From Malus domestica (lineage: Eukaryota > Streptophyta > Magnoliopsida > Rosales > Rosaceae): DNA of 64,000 nucleotides. Of the stretch, positions 12,358 to 27,350 are shown piece by piece (positions within the stretch are counted from its first letter, which is position 1; each line of letters opens with the position of its first letter). Below the pieces are notes generated by a model that saw only the letters and a list, made by a program, of their open reading frames with translations, did not search any database and was not told where the DNA came from. A program made the translations under genes and the position numbers. Location: the NCBI RefSeq assembly GCF_042453785.1, contig NC_091665.1, forward strand, positions 23,403,501 through 23,467,500, in the 5' to 3' direction.

Positions 12358-12666
12358 TTCTTCATCTTAACTTGTGTCATGTGTAGCTTGTCTTTGTTGA
12401 TGGCAACCTTCTGCAAATATTCAACGTGTAAAGTTGTGAATCCATACCGTTGACACTTTTGGATAGACACAATTGTTGACACTTTCGGATAGACACATTT
12501 GTTGACACTTTCGGATAGACACATTTGTTGATACTTTGCCTATCCATACCGTTGTGTATTTACTTTAAAAGGAAAAATAAAACAAAAAAGTAATGATGCT
12601 AAAATGCACAGGCATTCGTTTATCCAATTCCAATCCATTACATCTTTTAGTTAACAAACGATTCAA
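12358..12666. other. 3' flank between convergent genes
   Basis: The PLC-like gene and the minus-strand small membrane-protein gene converge here, with about 310 bp between their stop codons. The minisatellite at 12449-12537 is the only structure I see. Confidence 0.5.
12449..12537. repeat. 26-bp minisatellite in the 3' flank of the PLC-like gene
   Basis: Units start at 12449, 12475, 12501 and 12527, each with gttgacactt-tcggatagacac. The last unit is partial. The array lies about 90 bp past the stop codon and so probably within the 3' UTR. Confidence 0.85.
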
Positions 12667-13098
12667 TCAATCCGACCTCCCACCAAACCACTTGGAATGA
12701 ACCGATGATTGGTAAGACACCAACACCAGAAGCAGCACCAACAAGATGGCAACACCCCACGGCGAGCTTGAGCTGCCACCCCTGCCTGCTCGTTGAACTG
12801 CCTCGCGCTGTGAAGGCCGGTACCCGGAGTTGAACCATCCGGTAGAAGAAATCGAAGAGTACGAAGCTACCAAAAATATCAAGAAAATAGGAAAGGATAT
12901 TAGGAAAAGGTGGGCGTTGATGGTTGTGTGTTGCATTTGGGACTTGTAGTCGGTGTACTGAGAAAGACATAAGAAAGCAATAACAATGGCAAAGATGGTG
13001 AGCAAATGTAGGGGAGGTGCAGAGATTGAGGTTAGGGTTTGGCCAGTCCAACCTTGCTTCCACTGTGGGCCCCTCCTCTTAGGGTAGAACCACTCCAT
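12667..13098 (-). CDS. Small membrane protein with SSPWGVA motif (minus-strand paralogue)
   Basis: An intronless frame of 143 residues begins MEWFYPKRRG. It has a basic, Trp-rich N-terminus, hydrophobic segments at about residues 30-46 and 64-82, then a basic Ser/Gly-rich loop (GYRPSQREAVQRAGRGGSSS) and SSPWGVAILLVLLLVLVSYQSS as the third helix. The last 30 residues follow the same plan as the protein at 8164-8553 (SSPWGVA, LLLVL, Q-x-SS), so they are paralogues about 4.5 kb apart in opposite orientation. A TATATATAAG box at 13151-13160 lies about 55 bp upstream, on the correct side. Function unknown. The membrane location is inferred from the helices. Confidence 0.75.
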   Translation of the reverse strand: MEWFYPKRRGPQWKQGWTGQTLTSISAPPLHLLTIFAIVIAFLCLSQYTDYKSQMQHTTINAHLFLISFPIFLIFLVASYSSISSTGWFNSGYRPSQREAVQRAGRGGSSSSPWGVAILLVLLLVLVSYQSSVHSKWFGGRSD

Positions 13099-13885
13099 CC
13101 TTGTCTTCCTCCTTCAGTCTCCTTGCAGCTAGGTTTTCTCTGTGTGTGTGTATATATAAGAGGTAAAAAGAGAGGGTGTGGGTTTTTTGGCTTGAGTTTT
13201 ACACTAGGTTGTGGCTTTGGCATATATGCTTTGAGTGTAGGCTTTGCTTCTCACAAAGTTTTACTTTGAACAAATGCTCTCCCTAGATATGCAAGTAATG
13301 GTTGGTGACTAATCACGTGATTGATGCCTAATTGGCATTGATGTCTTTGATTAGTTGCTCCTAAATTCTGGAGAAACTTTTCAATGTGACTCTCACATAG
13401 GGTTTACCGATCCAAGCCTTGTTATAACACACGTATCTAATTACTAGGACTAGACCCAACATCCATTAAATACCGACCCTATCATCTAGCTATATTATAA
13501 CACCGTGGATTAGTAACGCTATGTGTGAGGTAACACACCAAAAAAGTTTCTTGTTTTACAAAATTGATTCACCAAATTCAGTAGGCCAGAATTCAATTGA
13601 GATTTAGGGCAGGAAAGAGAGGACCCCTCAGGACCCCTTTTGTTCAAAATGTTTATGCCACATAATATGACTTGTATTGCTCTCTAATGTCCACCATACA
13701 ATAAGTGACCCATGGAAAATGGATAGAAGATATATTTTACTATCTTTATGGAGGGGGAAACACTTCAAAAACGACCCAGGAAAAAAAATTCCTTATGATA
13801 AACTGGCTCATACATTTGTTACAATATGCTTCAATCTCAAGGTACCTTCGCATCGGCCCTTTATTTGATCTCGGAACCACCATAA
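13099..13885. other. Intergenic between two minus-strand genes
   Basis: This holds the promoter side of the small membrane-protein gene (TATA near 13151, a short TG run) and the 3' flank of the triosephosphate isomerase gene. I see no further gene. Confidence 0.5.
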
Positions 13886-17064
<3,179 letters not shown>

Positions 17065-17578
17065 GGCTGCTAACTCAGCGAGTTGGGAGCTTCCGAGTTG
17101 GGGGTGTTTTACTTGTTTGGTGCGAGTGAGGTAGTGAGTCAGTGAGCGAGAGAAGCTTCGCCACTTGTGGTGGTTAGGTTTTATGGTAACCAGAAAGGGT
17201 TGTTAGGATAGGAGCCTTCACGCGGTTGCTAGACACGTCAATTGCACGCGACTTCATTTTTTTATTTTTTTATTTTATTTTATTTTTTGACCAGCTAACA
17301 ATCTAGCTTTGGTTTTTTAACCGGTGGTTTGTCAGGTACCAACCAACGGTCGCCTAGCTTATTCCCCTAAAAAAAAATAAGAAAAAAATAAATACAACTG
17401 TTTGAACCGTACTTGACTAATCCCGAAATTACCAAGTATCGATCAACTTCATATTATCAAGGACCCATTGAGGGATTCATGCTAAGACACCCTTGTCGAA
17501 GCACTTTCCTTTCATCCAAAAGGCCAATCACAGCACGACATGTGTCAATGTCAGAATAAAGCTTCTAAAGTTCTATAT
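17065..17578. other. TPI promoter region and left arm of an old LTR remnant
   Basis: Directly upstream of TPI there is a T/A-rich stretch near 17255-17290. From about 17400 the sequence reads as an old LTR fragment that continues at 22720 on the far side of the copia insertion (cttctaaagttctata, then tatcaaccgaggacg). Confidence 0.5.
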
Positions 17579-17990
17579 TGTTGAGTTTTGGTCTCAATAT
17601 TTGTTGTATATTTCATTATGAAGATTATAAGAGAGTTAAGGCAACTCTTATAGAGAGCCAAAAGAAAGCTACAATAGATTGTAGGATAACTACACAAACA
17701 CAATCCCTAAAATCTGCCCTAACAAGTGGAAAAACAAAAACCAAATTACAAGTAAAGAAGCTTTTACAAGCAACTAAGAAAGGTTGATGTAAGGTGAATG
17801 ACAAGCTATGAAAAGTGATTGGTGAATGACAAGCTATGAAGAAAGGTTGATGTAAGGTGAATGACAAGCTATGAAAAGTGATTGGTGAATAACAAGCTAT
17901 GGAGAAAGGTTGATGTAAGGTGATTGACAAGCTATGGTAAGGATAACAACTTATACATACAACCCATCCATACAAACCAGTTTCAATACA
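17579..17990 (-). repeat. 3' LTR of the copia element
   Basis: This starts TGTTGAG and ends CAATACA on the plus strand, and it matches 22371-22719 along its length. It is 63 bp longer because it holds an extra copy of an internal unit containing gacaagctatg. A G-rich polypurine tract (minus strand, ttgaggggg) lies just inside, at 17991-18000, as expected next to a 3' LTR. Confidence 0.93.
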
Positions 17991-18049
17991 CCCCCTCAAG
18001 CTGGATCAAGGGGATTGATTGATCCAAGCTTGCACAACAAACGCTGAAA

Positions 18050-19752
18050 CTAAGTAAAGTCTAGTGCTTTTGTGAATAAATCAGCACGTTGATCGTGGCT
18101 GCGTGTGAACACAGTGTCTATCACCTTGGATTGAATTTGAGCACGAATATAGTGGCAGTCAACTTCAATATGTTTAGTCATTTCATGGAATACTGGATTA
18201 GAGGCAATGTGCATGGCAGCTTGGTTATCACAATACAAGGACATAGGTGTCATACTTGTGAATCCGAGCTCGGAAAGAAGACCTTTCAACCATATGAGTT
18301 CACAGGTTATTGCTGCCATAGCCCTATACTTAGCTTCGACACTAGATCAAGCAATAACAGTTTGTTTCTTGCTCTTCCAAGTGACAAGGTTCCCTCTAAC
18401 AAATGTGCAAAAACCTGTTGAGGATTTTCGATCAAGGGCATTTCCAGCTCAGTCAGCATTTATGTAGGCCAAGATGTGATTTAATCCATTGTTCTTCATA
18501 ATTATCCCCCTTCCTACTGAGCCCTTGTGATATCGAAGTATTCTCTTGACGATTTCCCAGTGAACTAGAGTAGGAGAGTGCATGAACTGACTGGCTAGGC
18601 TAACTGAATATGAGATAAATATGAGATATCAGGCCTAGTAATGGTGAGATAAATAAGTTTCCCAACCATTTGCTGATAAACACTAGGGTCCGAGAGAGGT
18701 TCACATTTTTCATGCCACTGAAGTTTGCTAGCTAGGGGTGTCCAAGCTGGTTTACATTCCATCATGTTAGCTTCATCTAGAAGATCGAGAACATACTTTC
18801 TTTGATTCAAGAACAATCCCTTTAAAGAGGTAGCCACCTCAATTCCGAGAAAGTATTTCAAGGGCCCCAAGTCTTTAATGGCAAATTTTTGGTGAAGTGA
18901 CTGCTTAAGCGTCTTGATTTCACTTATATTGTCACCTATAATAATTAGGTCGTCAACATATATAAGCACAACCAATTTGCCAGCAATACTACTTTGAACA
19001 AATAAAGAAGAGTCAACATGACTCCTTTTGAACCCTGCAGCTTCAAGGACTGAACTAAGCTTTGAATAACAAGCTCGAGGAGACTGTTTGAGACCATATA
19101 TGGCTTTGTGAAGTCTGCAGACCTTGTTGGGTTCATTTTCTCTTGGATGACTAGAAGGCAACTTCATGTACACTTCTTCTTCAAGATCCCCATGAAGAAA
19201 TGCATTATTCACATCCATTTGGAATAAGGGCCATGCATTATTGATTGCCACAGACAACAATACCCTCATTGTGTTCATTTTGGCAACAGGAGCAAAGGTC
19301 TCTTTATAGTCAATGTCATAGGTTTGAGTAAACCCTTGAACTACTAGCCGTGCTTTGTGTCTTTCAATGCTTCCATTGGAGTTGAATTTGGTCTTATATA
19401 TCCACCTACTTCCCACGACCTTCTTGTCATTTGGAAGATCCACCACACTCTATGTCTGGTTATCATTCAGAGCTTGAAGCTCTTTAGTCATAGCATCTTG
19501 CCACTCAGGCATGCATGTGGCTTAATGAAAATTCCTTGGTTCGAAAGTGTGGGACAATTTGTTAAGGAAAGAAGTATGAGAAGATGAGAATATGTGATAA
19601 GAAATGGCTGCAGAGATAGGATGCCTTGCAGTGTAAGTAACATACTCTTGTAACCTCACTGGTGGATGTCTATCTCGTGTAGGATTTCTTCTTGGTGCAC
19701 GTATAGCTTGCTGATTTGGTTGAGCTTCTGATGGTCCAGAGGAGCTTGGCAC
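18050..19752 (-). pseudogene. copia reverse transcriptase and RNase H, broken
   Basis: Pieces in order are a linker (19752-19522, RNPTRDRHPPVRLQEY), reverse transcriptase (19446-18595) with VVGSRWIYKTK, ARLVVQGFTQ, FQMDVNNAFLHG, YGLKQSPRA and catalytic YVDDL, and RNase H (18319-18050) with LYCDNQAA, KHIEVDCHYIR and ADLFTKAL. In-frame stops near 19520 and 19450 and just after the reverse transcriptase core separate the pieces. Catalytic residues of the polymerase are intact although the frame is not. Confidence 0.92.
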
Positions 19753-19821
19753 TGCATCAATTACGCTCTTAGTGAGTTGAGAATTATTAGTGCTGATATG
19801 AGCATGAGTGACTTCATGAAT

Positions 19822-21627
19822 TTATGTTGGAATATGTAGTGGAAATAGGTCCATAAGATCTTCCATATTAGCATTAGTCTCCAACCCTTTGTGGAAATAA
19901 GGTGAATATTCATCAAATCGCATATCTCTAGAGACTGCCAGCTTCCCCGTATTAGGGTTGTACACTTTGTAACCCTTTTGAGAACTGGCGTATTCCATAA
20001 ACACACATTTGGCAGCTTGAGGGTCGAGTTTGTCACGATGGAGAGCTTGAATGTGCACATAACAAGTACAACCAAATGTCCTGAGGTGAGACAAGTTTAT
20101 GGGCTTGCCCTTCATGACTTCAAAAGGAGATTTAGTATTCAACACTCGAGTTGGTAGTCTATTAATGATGTACGTGGCAGTGAGTAGGGCTTGAGACCAA
20201 AATTTCTTAGGAACATTCATTTGGATCATAAGTGATCGAGTCTTTTCCAATAAGTCTCGATTATTTCTCTCTGCCACACCATTTTGTTGTGGTGTACCAA
20301 CACAGCTAGTTTGATGCAAAATGCCATGATTGCTCAAGTAATTACTCATGTTATTGGAAGTGTACTCGATACCATTATCTGATCTTAACATATATAACTT
20401 AGATGAAAATTGATTGGTTATTAGGTTGTGAAAGTCCTTAAAAGCATCAAACAAATCACTTTTAAGTTTTAAAAGATACAACCAGGTTACTCTAGAATAG
20501 TTATCAATAAATGTAACATAATATCTATACCCATCAAAGGATTCTACACGAGAAGGACCCCAAATATCAGAGTGAACAAGCTCAAAAAGTTTACTAGTTC
20601 TAGAATTAAAGGAAACAAAAGGAAGTCTAGTGGCTTTTGACATTTGACAAGTTTCACACTCCAGTGTGTTTTTACAAAAAAAGGGAAACAACTTGGTCAT
20701 CACATGTTCTGAGGGATAGGCAAGGCGTTGATGCCAGAATTGGTGTTCCTGAACTTGACTTAAGTTGACACTGAGCTTTTTGACAAAATTGGACTCCTTT
20801 GAGAGATAGTAGAGTCCATTCAAGAAGTACCCTTCACTAATCTTCTTCTGAGTAACTCGGTCTTGAAACACAACACTGTGAGGGGAAAATATGGCAAGAC
20901 AATCTAAGGTTTTTGTGATTTTTCCTATTGACAAGAGCTGAAAAGGAAAAGAAGGTACATAGAGAGCAGTGGAATTAGTATGCTCACTTAGCAATCTAAT
21001 CTTTCCTTTCCCTATAATAGGTTCCCTTTTCCCATTTGCAACAGATACATGAATTGGATCAATAGTTCTTTGAAAATCGTGGGGACTAGAGGGTTTATTA
21101 GTTATATGATCAGTGGTACCAGAGTCAATAATCCAAAAATCATATGTAACATTTGCATTAAGAGCAGTGGAAATGGCACTGATAATACTTGGAATATTGC
21201 TTTTCGATGTGTTCTTCGAGTCAGCCAAGAATCCAGCAAATTTCCCTAGCATTGCAGTAGGGTTTTCAGGTGTCATTTCATCAGGTTCAGTGCTTCCTTG
21301 CTTCTTTTGAAGAAAAATAGCAAACTTGTTGATCAATGACACATGATTTGTTGAGAAATTGGTCATCTCATCAGTTGAGGAACAAGCTGAATGAAATGCT
21401 TTTGGAGTGACTCCACCCTTCCCATCTTTGATCATCCTGCCTTCCCTATCAAACTTAAGCTTTAACTTCGGATGAAGAATCCAACATTTTTCTCTCAAAT
21501 GTCCCTTCATGTTGCAATAAGAACATTTCCAGTCTGCCTTCTTGCCAAGCACCCTATCACCAGTTGCTTTGTGATTTTTCGTGAAAACCCTAGCTTCAGA
21601 GTTGGATTTGGGCTCAACGTTCATCAC
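19822..21627 (-). pseudogene. copia gag end, protease and integrase (601-codon open stretch)
   Basis: The frame includes a CCHC zinc knuckle (CSYCNMKGHLREKC), an aspartic protease active site (WIIDSGTTDHI), an HHCC integrase zinc domain (HQRL...CETC) and an integrase core with HSDIWGP, DNGIEY and TPQQNGVAERNN supplying the DDE-type acids. It ends before the reverse transcriptase because of a stop at 19822. The long open stretch suggests a moderately recent insertion. Confidence 0.92.
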
Positions 21628-21684
21628 TCTTCATCGAGTTTCCTCTCTCTGGACTGCATGACACACACTGGTAAAAGAGGGCAG

Positions 21685-22293
21685 CTATTGAGTCATTACC
21701 AAGTGACTACGCAGGTCTTCATACTCCGCTCCCAAGCTTTCTAAGAGTTGAAACACCTTGTCTTCATCAGCCCTCTTCAGTAGCACAGCGGAATCAGTCG
21801 TGTGTGGACGATACATATCGAGTTCATTCCACATGGATTTCATATTTCCAAGGTGTTGAACAAATGAGTGATCACCTTGCTTTAAACTAGCCACACTCTT
21901 CTTCAGTTGAAAGATGCAAACTGAGTTATTTTGGCTGCCATACATATCTTTGACAGACTCCCATAGGAGAAGGGAAGACTCTGAGTAACTGAAAAGCTCA
22001 GATAGTTTTGGCTTCATGGAGTTAAGTAACTAGGACATGACTAGTTGATCAGTAGCATGCCATGCATCGTAAGTTGGTGAAGTGAATTCTAGGGGCTCAG
22101 AGCTTCCATTGATAAACCTTAGCTTCGATCTTCCTCCTAGAGCAAGTGACACAGCTCTTGACCAAGGAAGGCAGTTGAACTCGTTCAGTAGCATCGAGCA
22201 GAGTCGTTGATTTTGATTGTTCTCAACCCCTTGGGTTAAGTTTGGGGAAGAGGATGAGGCATTGTCGGCACTAGACACATTTTCTTCTGCCAT
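21685..22293 (-). pseudogene. copia gag N-terminal part, interrupted
   Basis: The gag begins at 22293 (MAEENVSSADN) and has a copia-type capsid region (LPWSRAVSLALGGRSK, then LFSYSESSLLLWESVKDMYG and LKQGDHSFVQHLGNMKSMWNELD). A stop at about 22027-22029 and another at about 21685 split it from the downstream frame. Confidence 0.85.
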
Positions 22294-22358
22294 CTCTATC
22301 GATGATGAGCAAATGAAGAAGTAAAAAAAATGAACAAAGTCAGGACCTTATGGTTCCT

Positions 22359-22370
22359 GCTCTGATACCA
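22359..22370 (-). other. Primer-binding site of the copia element
   Basis: On the minus strand this reads tggtatcagagc, the usual plant complement to the 3' end of initiator tRNA-Met. It directly abuts the 5' LTR and fixes both orientation and LTR boundary. Confidence 0.93.
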
Positions 22371-22719
22371 TGTTGAGTTTTGATTTCAATATTTGTTGTA
22401 TATTTCATTATGAAGATTACAAGAGAGTGAAGGCAACTCTTATAGAGAGCCAAAAGAAAGCTACAATAGATTATAGGATAACTACACAAACATAATCCCT
22501 AAAATATGCCCTAACAAGTAGAAAAACAAAAACCAAATTACAAGTAAAGAAGCTTTTACAAGCAACTAAGAAAGGTTGATGTAAGGTGAATGACAAGCTA
22601 TGGAAAGTGATTGGTGAATGACAAGCTATGGAGAAAGGTTGATGTAAGGTGAATGACAAACTATGGTGAGGATGACAACTCATACATACAACTCATCCAT
22701 ACAAACCGGTTTCAATATA
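22371..22719 (-). repeat. 5' LTR of the copia element
   Basis: 349 bp, near-identical to 17579-17990 apart from the missing 63-bp unit and scattered changes. The terminal dinucleotide has become TA instead of CA. Confidence 0.92.
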
Positions 22720-24879
22720 TATCAACCGAGGACGAAACGAAGACCCTCCTCAACCATAAAAGAAGACCATTCTTCTACAATTAATCCTTAATGTCATTAT
22801 TGTACTTAAACTAATCATTAGAACCCACTAGTGATGAGAACTCCTCTACTTTGTGGACGTAGCCAAACTTAGGATGAATCACATACATCTTGTATTTACT
22901 TTTCTATCTCTATATATTTACATATTATCTTCACTAAGTGATCGAATCAATTGAGCAAATGTTACAAACTTAATACTTTACGTTGTTCCAAAATCTCGCT
23001 GACGTTATTCTAAAATCTCACTGATTTTGTGCATCAATAAAAACAAAGAGTAAATCGAAGAGTAAAAATGTAAAGAATTTGTAACTCAGTGAGTCGATTA
23101 AACGTATTTACACGTACATTTCGCGTGTTTGACTTGATTCTCTTTCCTAATGTGGTTTATCAACCTAGGTGTCATCTCAAAACAACTTTAGGCTCATCCA
23201 CTATGATTGTTGGTAGAGCAGCTGTTGCCTATTCATTCTTCTGTGTTCATCTAAGAACGACGTCAAAAACAATGTCATTTGATGGATTCAACTATAATTT
23301 ATGATAAATATTATATTAAGGATGAATGATATCATTTTGAACCTTCAAACACGTAGAATGTGAGATATTGAGAAATTTAGTTGAGAGAAGTTAAAAGTAT
23401 TTTTTTAGCACTCGAAATTCTATGTTCGGTTCTCTCATTCTGAAAATTGATTGTTGACAAAAATTAAACAAAGAAGTTTGAGCAATATGCATCTTGAATT
23501 GAAGTTTGAGTAGAAACCAAGAAACAGTTGGAAAAACAGTTGAGATAAAGAGGTCAAGTTGGCCGCTTTATTTTGTCTTTTCATTGAAGTTAAGCAAAGC
23601 GTACTAAAGCGACAAAGAAGCATATTCAATTTGGATATATTTCGGTATTCTTGCATGCATTGCAATTGCATCATCAAATTCTGCACTCAAATTACAAATA
23701 CACTGGCACCCAAGACGTACGCCTTCCACTCTCTCGGAGTATATTCTGAGTTCAAAACTCATAAAAAGTTCCGTCAGAGCATCTCATGCGCTCAAATTTC
23801 ATGAACGAGTGTTGTCTCTATTGAGTTGCCTGCGTCGGAGTACGTTTTTCTCCTCTCCGACCAAATTTCGCCGTTCACTCAAAGTGTTTGGGTTGGATGC
23901 AAAACTCATTTCATCCGTTTATCGAATTTGTGGCATTCATTGGACATTTCTTTGTATTCATGCAATGCAAGCACCCCACTCTCGTATCCCTTTCAGCATT
24001 TAAGGTCCTCCAAATGGTTTCACCAATCACAGCCCCCGTGCCATCACGTATTTTGCCCCTTTTGGACCTCAACCTCACAAGATTCACGATTACGACACGC
24101 TTCCTTTTAAATTTATCCCAAAATATCTACAGATCAGATTCTTCTGGGAAAACAACGTAAAACTTTCAACCACAGCCGCTCATCTGCCTAAGAATTAAGA
24201 AATGATAAGTTTTGGTCTCTTTTGTATTATACAGGCTACAATTTCATGCTTAAAAATCACATCCAAATGTATTTGGACGTAAATTATACTCCGACCAACT
24301 TTGATCGAAGAATTATGTACATTATGATAGTTCATCTCGGTCGTCTCCACGGCGCTCATGTAGCCGAAATTCACCTTCTCCCTCATGATGAAATGCAAAA
24401 ACCATAACAAACCAGAACCAGAACCAGATACCATTGATCAATGTGACCTTGATCAAAAACTCGACCATCGCATTAGAACATTGAAACATTATTTGCATCC
24501 AACGCGTTCTCCCACTACTTCATGCATTATGTTCCATGCTAATATGCCAATACATGAACTTAACCAGGAATGATGTAAATCCTTCCTATTTTCCACGGGA
24601 TATGCATATTAGAGAGTTTGGGGATGTCGTTAGTGCATTTTATAACCAACCTGATGCAATTGATACCATAAAATAATAACAAACTCTATTCTCTTTAAAT
24701 GAAAACAACAGTTGGTTATATTCTTTGAGGGCTAGGTTTACACGTAACACGTTCTTGAAGTGAGATGACTCGCGCATTTTTCATAGATATTTTCCAAATC
24801 ATAAGACAATGGCTTTAAAGAGAATAAATAAAAATAGAACCTGCCTTGTTCTGTTCTTTGTTAACCCTTTTTCTCCTTT
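22720..24879. other. LTR remnant, then unassigned intergenic DNA
   Basis: 22720-22960 continues the older LTR fragment that starts left of the copia element and resembles 51680-51815 (gtggacgtagccaa, tacatcttgt, ctatctctat). From 22960 to 24880 there are several short open stretches but no motif, codon pattern or splice structure I can support. Confidence 0.45.
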
Positions 24880-27306
24880 TCAGTCGTCAGCCTTTTTGCC
24901 ACCAACTACACTATTAGATGAGCTATCCTGTACACTACGAGAAGAAGAACATCTACTTGACGAACTGCCTTCTCTGTTTTCCAGCCTCGCTGACTTTTTA
25001 GATTTTCTTCGTACTGATGACAAATCCTACAAAACAATGAAGTTAGGTAAACGAGGACTGCCATTCCCAAAAAATGTAAAATGAAACCAACAAGGTCCAT
25101 CGTAATTGCGTTAAAATGATTGTATAGCTTTATATCTTTCACAAAACAACTTAACATTAAAAGGCTACAGCTAACCTGATCCGAAGTAGATCCAGGAGTC
25201 TTCAACTCTAGTTCTGTCGTGACATCGATTGAATCCTCACTTTTGTGAACCTGGCTCTCCCCGGGTGATTTGTTTATAGCATCTTGTTTGCCTGAAACTT
25301 GAGACTGGCTTCCTGGATGCACTACTGGAGATACATATTGGGTGGACTGCTGCTCAACCAGAGTATTAGGAGTAATATATGGAAGATAAGTTGAGCAGGG
25401 GTTCGGAATGACCCCAGGATTCTGGTTTCCGAAATAATGGTATGGCTGCATATGTGGATGCATGGGCATTGGTCGTGGAGGCATTTGCATGGGCATTGGC
25501 ATTGGCATTGTCATCGGCATTGGATATGGATATGAAGGTGGGGCCATTACAACTGAGTGATCCATAGCACCCCAAGGGAACATAGTCCTGAGTCTCTGCT
25601 GATACTGAGCATTAAGGTCCTCGATGTCAGATTTAAGAGATGCCTTCTCTTCTCTAAGGTCATTTTTCTCATGTGTCAACTGTTATTAAAATAAAATAGT
25701 GATTAGGTTCCAATAAATGAATCCAACATATCTGGACATAATTCACCAGAGTATAGAGATAATTACTAAATCACCTCACGAGACTCTTCGGTTAGAGAAA
25801 CACACTCAGATTTAAGTTTGTCTACTTCTAATGTCAAATCCTTCAGCGCTTGAATTGTGTCCGCTATAATGGTTGCTTTGTCATTTTTGGGTCTGTCCGG
25901 ATCTGCATTTTACACACGTAAATCAACACAAAAGTATGCGCTACTCATGTCTCCAGCAAGGAAAGAAAAAATGAAAATCCATAAGTGTGCATCATACTAA
26001 AAGTTATGGTAGTTATGCAGGAAGCATAAAGAAGTTCATCGGTAAGATATAGTCCCCCATCAATCTGGCCCAAGTTTCCAACTTCTAGATCATGCTCCCC
26101 AAACTAGAGTTCAGAGCATAGTTAACTTGACTCAGGTTTCTCATTAGAAACTTTATCTTAGAAAGATACTAGTTATCCAAAAGGGTCAGATGAAAATTTC
26201 AATGACAAATACTTCTCCGCATAGCACTGACTCCAAAAAAAAAAATGCGATACAAATGTACTAAGAAAATGAAGCATTTCTTAGAACTTAGAAGGCTGTT
26301 CGCATAACCAGAAGAAGGAAATTGATCAGACATGCAGTGAACTGCAGAACACAAAACTTTCATATGCAAGTCTATAAAGAGTAGGGGGTTAATAAATGTG
26401 TGCCACAATTCGTATATGGCACTCAGCTCTGTAAGGAAACTCAAATATAAGTAGTCTATCTGTACATACTTCACTATCACAAAATAATACAAAAACAGAA
26501 TTTGACGATAGGCTATAGCAATACTCATCTGGACTGAGTTACAGATATCAAAGTATCAAAATCTCTATCTATGGTTATCTATGTCATAGCTGAACTTCAT
26601 CACATTATGAGGCATTCGGAAAAGAACCGGTTATTAGTCGATTATTGATAGATTCACAACAATTAAATAGTTATTTTTATATAGTGCTTAGCTCACCTAG
26701 GACATTTCCCAACTCAAGAAACTGCTCATTTAGTCGATCCCTCCTCAACTTCTCCCGGTCAGCCTTCTGAATCTTTCTAGCAGTTAGACAATCATTAACT
26801 TCCCCCTCAGGCCTTTGGCTGCAAACAGTAATCAATCATGATACTTTAACATACATTGATCACAAGATAACCCACCAATAATCTCACTGTACCCCGAAAG
26901 TCAACTCATGAAAAGGCTTTTTTTTGCACACATTCATTTGCCAAGTGGGTTCACAACAGAGAATTGCACACAGCAAAACACACAATAATCCGTTAAACTA
27001 GCAAGCGAGGGGCTTGTAGCTCAGTTTGTTAGAGCATTCTCCCTCGCAACCGAGGTCCCAAGTTTGAATCCCCATTACAACCAAAATCTTAAAAAATGTG
27101 TTTAGCACAGTAATTAAGCAGAATGTAAGCAAACCCTTTTTTTTTTTTTTTTTTTTAAAACACCATTTGGACTGGAAAGCAAAAGTTATTGAAAATTAGC
27201 TCAGCTAGAAACAAACCCAGAAAAAGATAACTATATATTTCTAATTTTCAACATTTAATCTGATGCTGCTGCGATAAAAGGGCAACAAACATAAATTTTC
27301 ATAAAC

Positions 27307-27350
<44 letters not shown>

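Larger units (their letters stand above)
17579..22719 (-). mobile_element. Ty1/copia LTR retrotransposon, degenerate
   Basis: Two LTRs flank gag-pol in copia order (protease, integrase, reverse transcriptase, RNase H), read on the minus strand. The primer-binding site, complementary to initiator tRNA-Met (tggtatcagagc on the minus strand), is at 22359-22370, touching the 5' LTR. Flanks read tatat on the left, with a tatat overlapping the right LTR end, so a 5-bp duplication is likely but the right terminus has mutated. Several stops break gag-pol, so the element cannot make its own polyprotein. It sits in an older LTR fragment between the TPI and bHLH121-type genes. Confidence 0.95.

Noticed and set aside
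23559..24573. Several overlapping plus-strand frames of 60-95 codons
   Set aside because: They overlap in different frames, have no domain, no codon bias and no splice structure.
24906..25075. C-terminal extension of the bHLH121 frame without splicing
   Set aside because: The unspliced frame continues through intron 4 (GT at 25175 to AG at 25027), while the spliced form gives the family-typical Ser-rich tail ending KKADD.
27009..27081. Functional tRNA gene
   Set aside because: The D arm and T-loop box are recognisable but the anticodon arm cannot form a 7-base loop and the acceptor ends do not pair. A SINE-like remnant is more likely.
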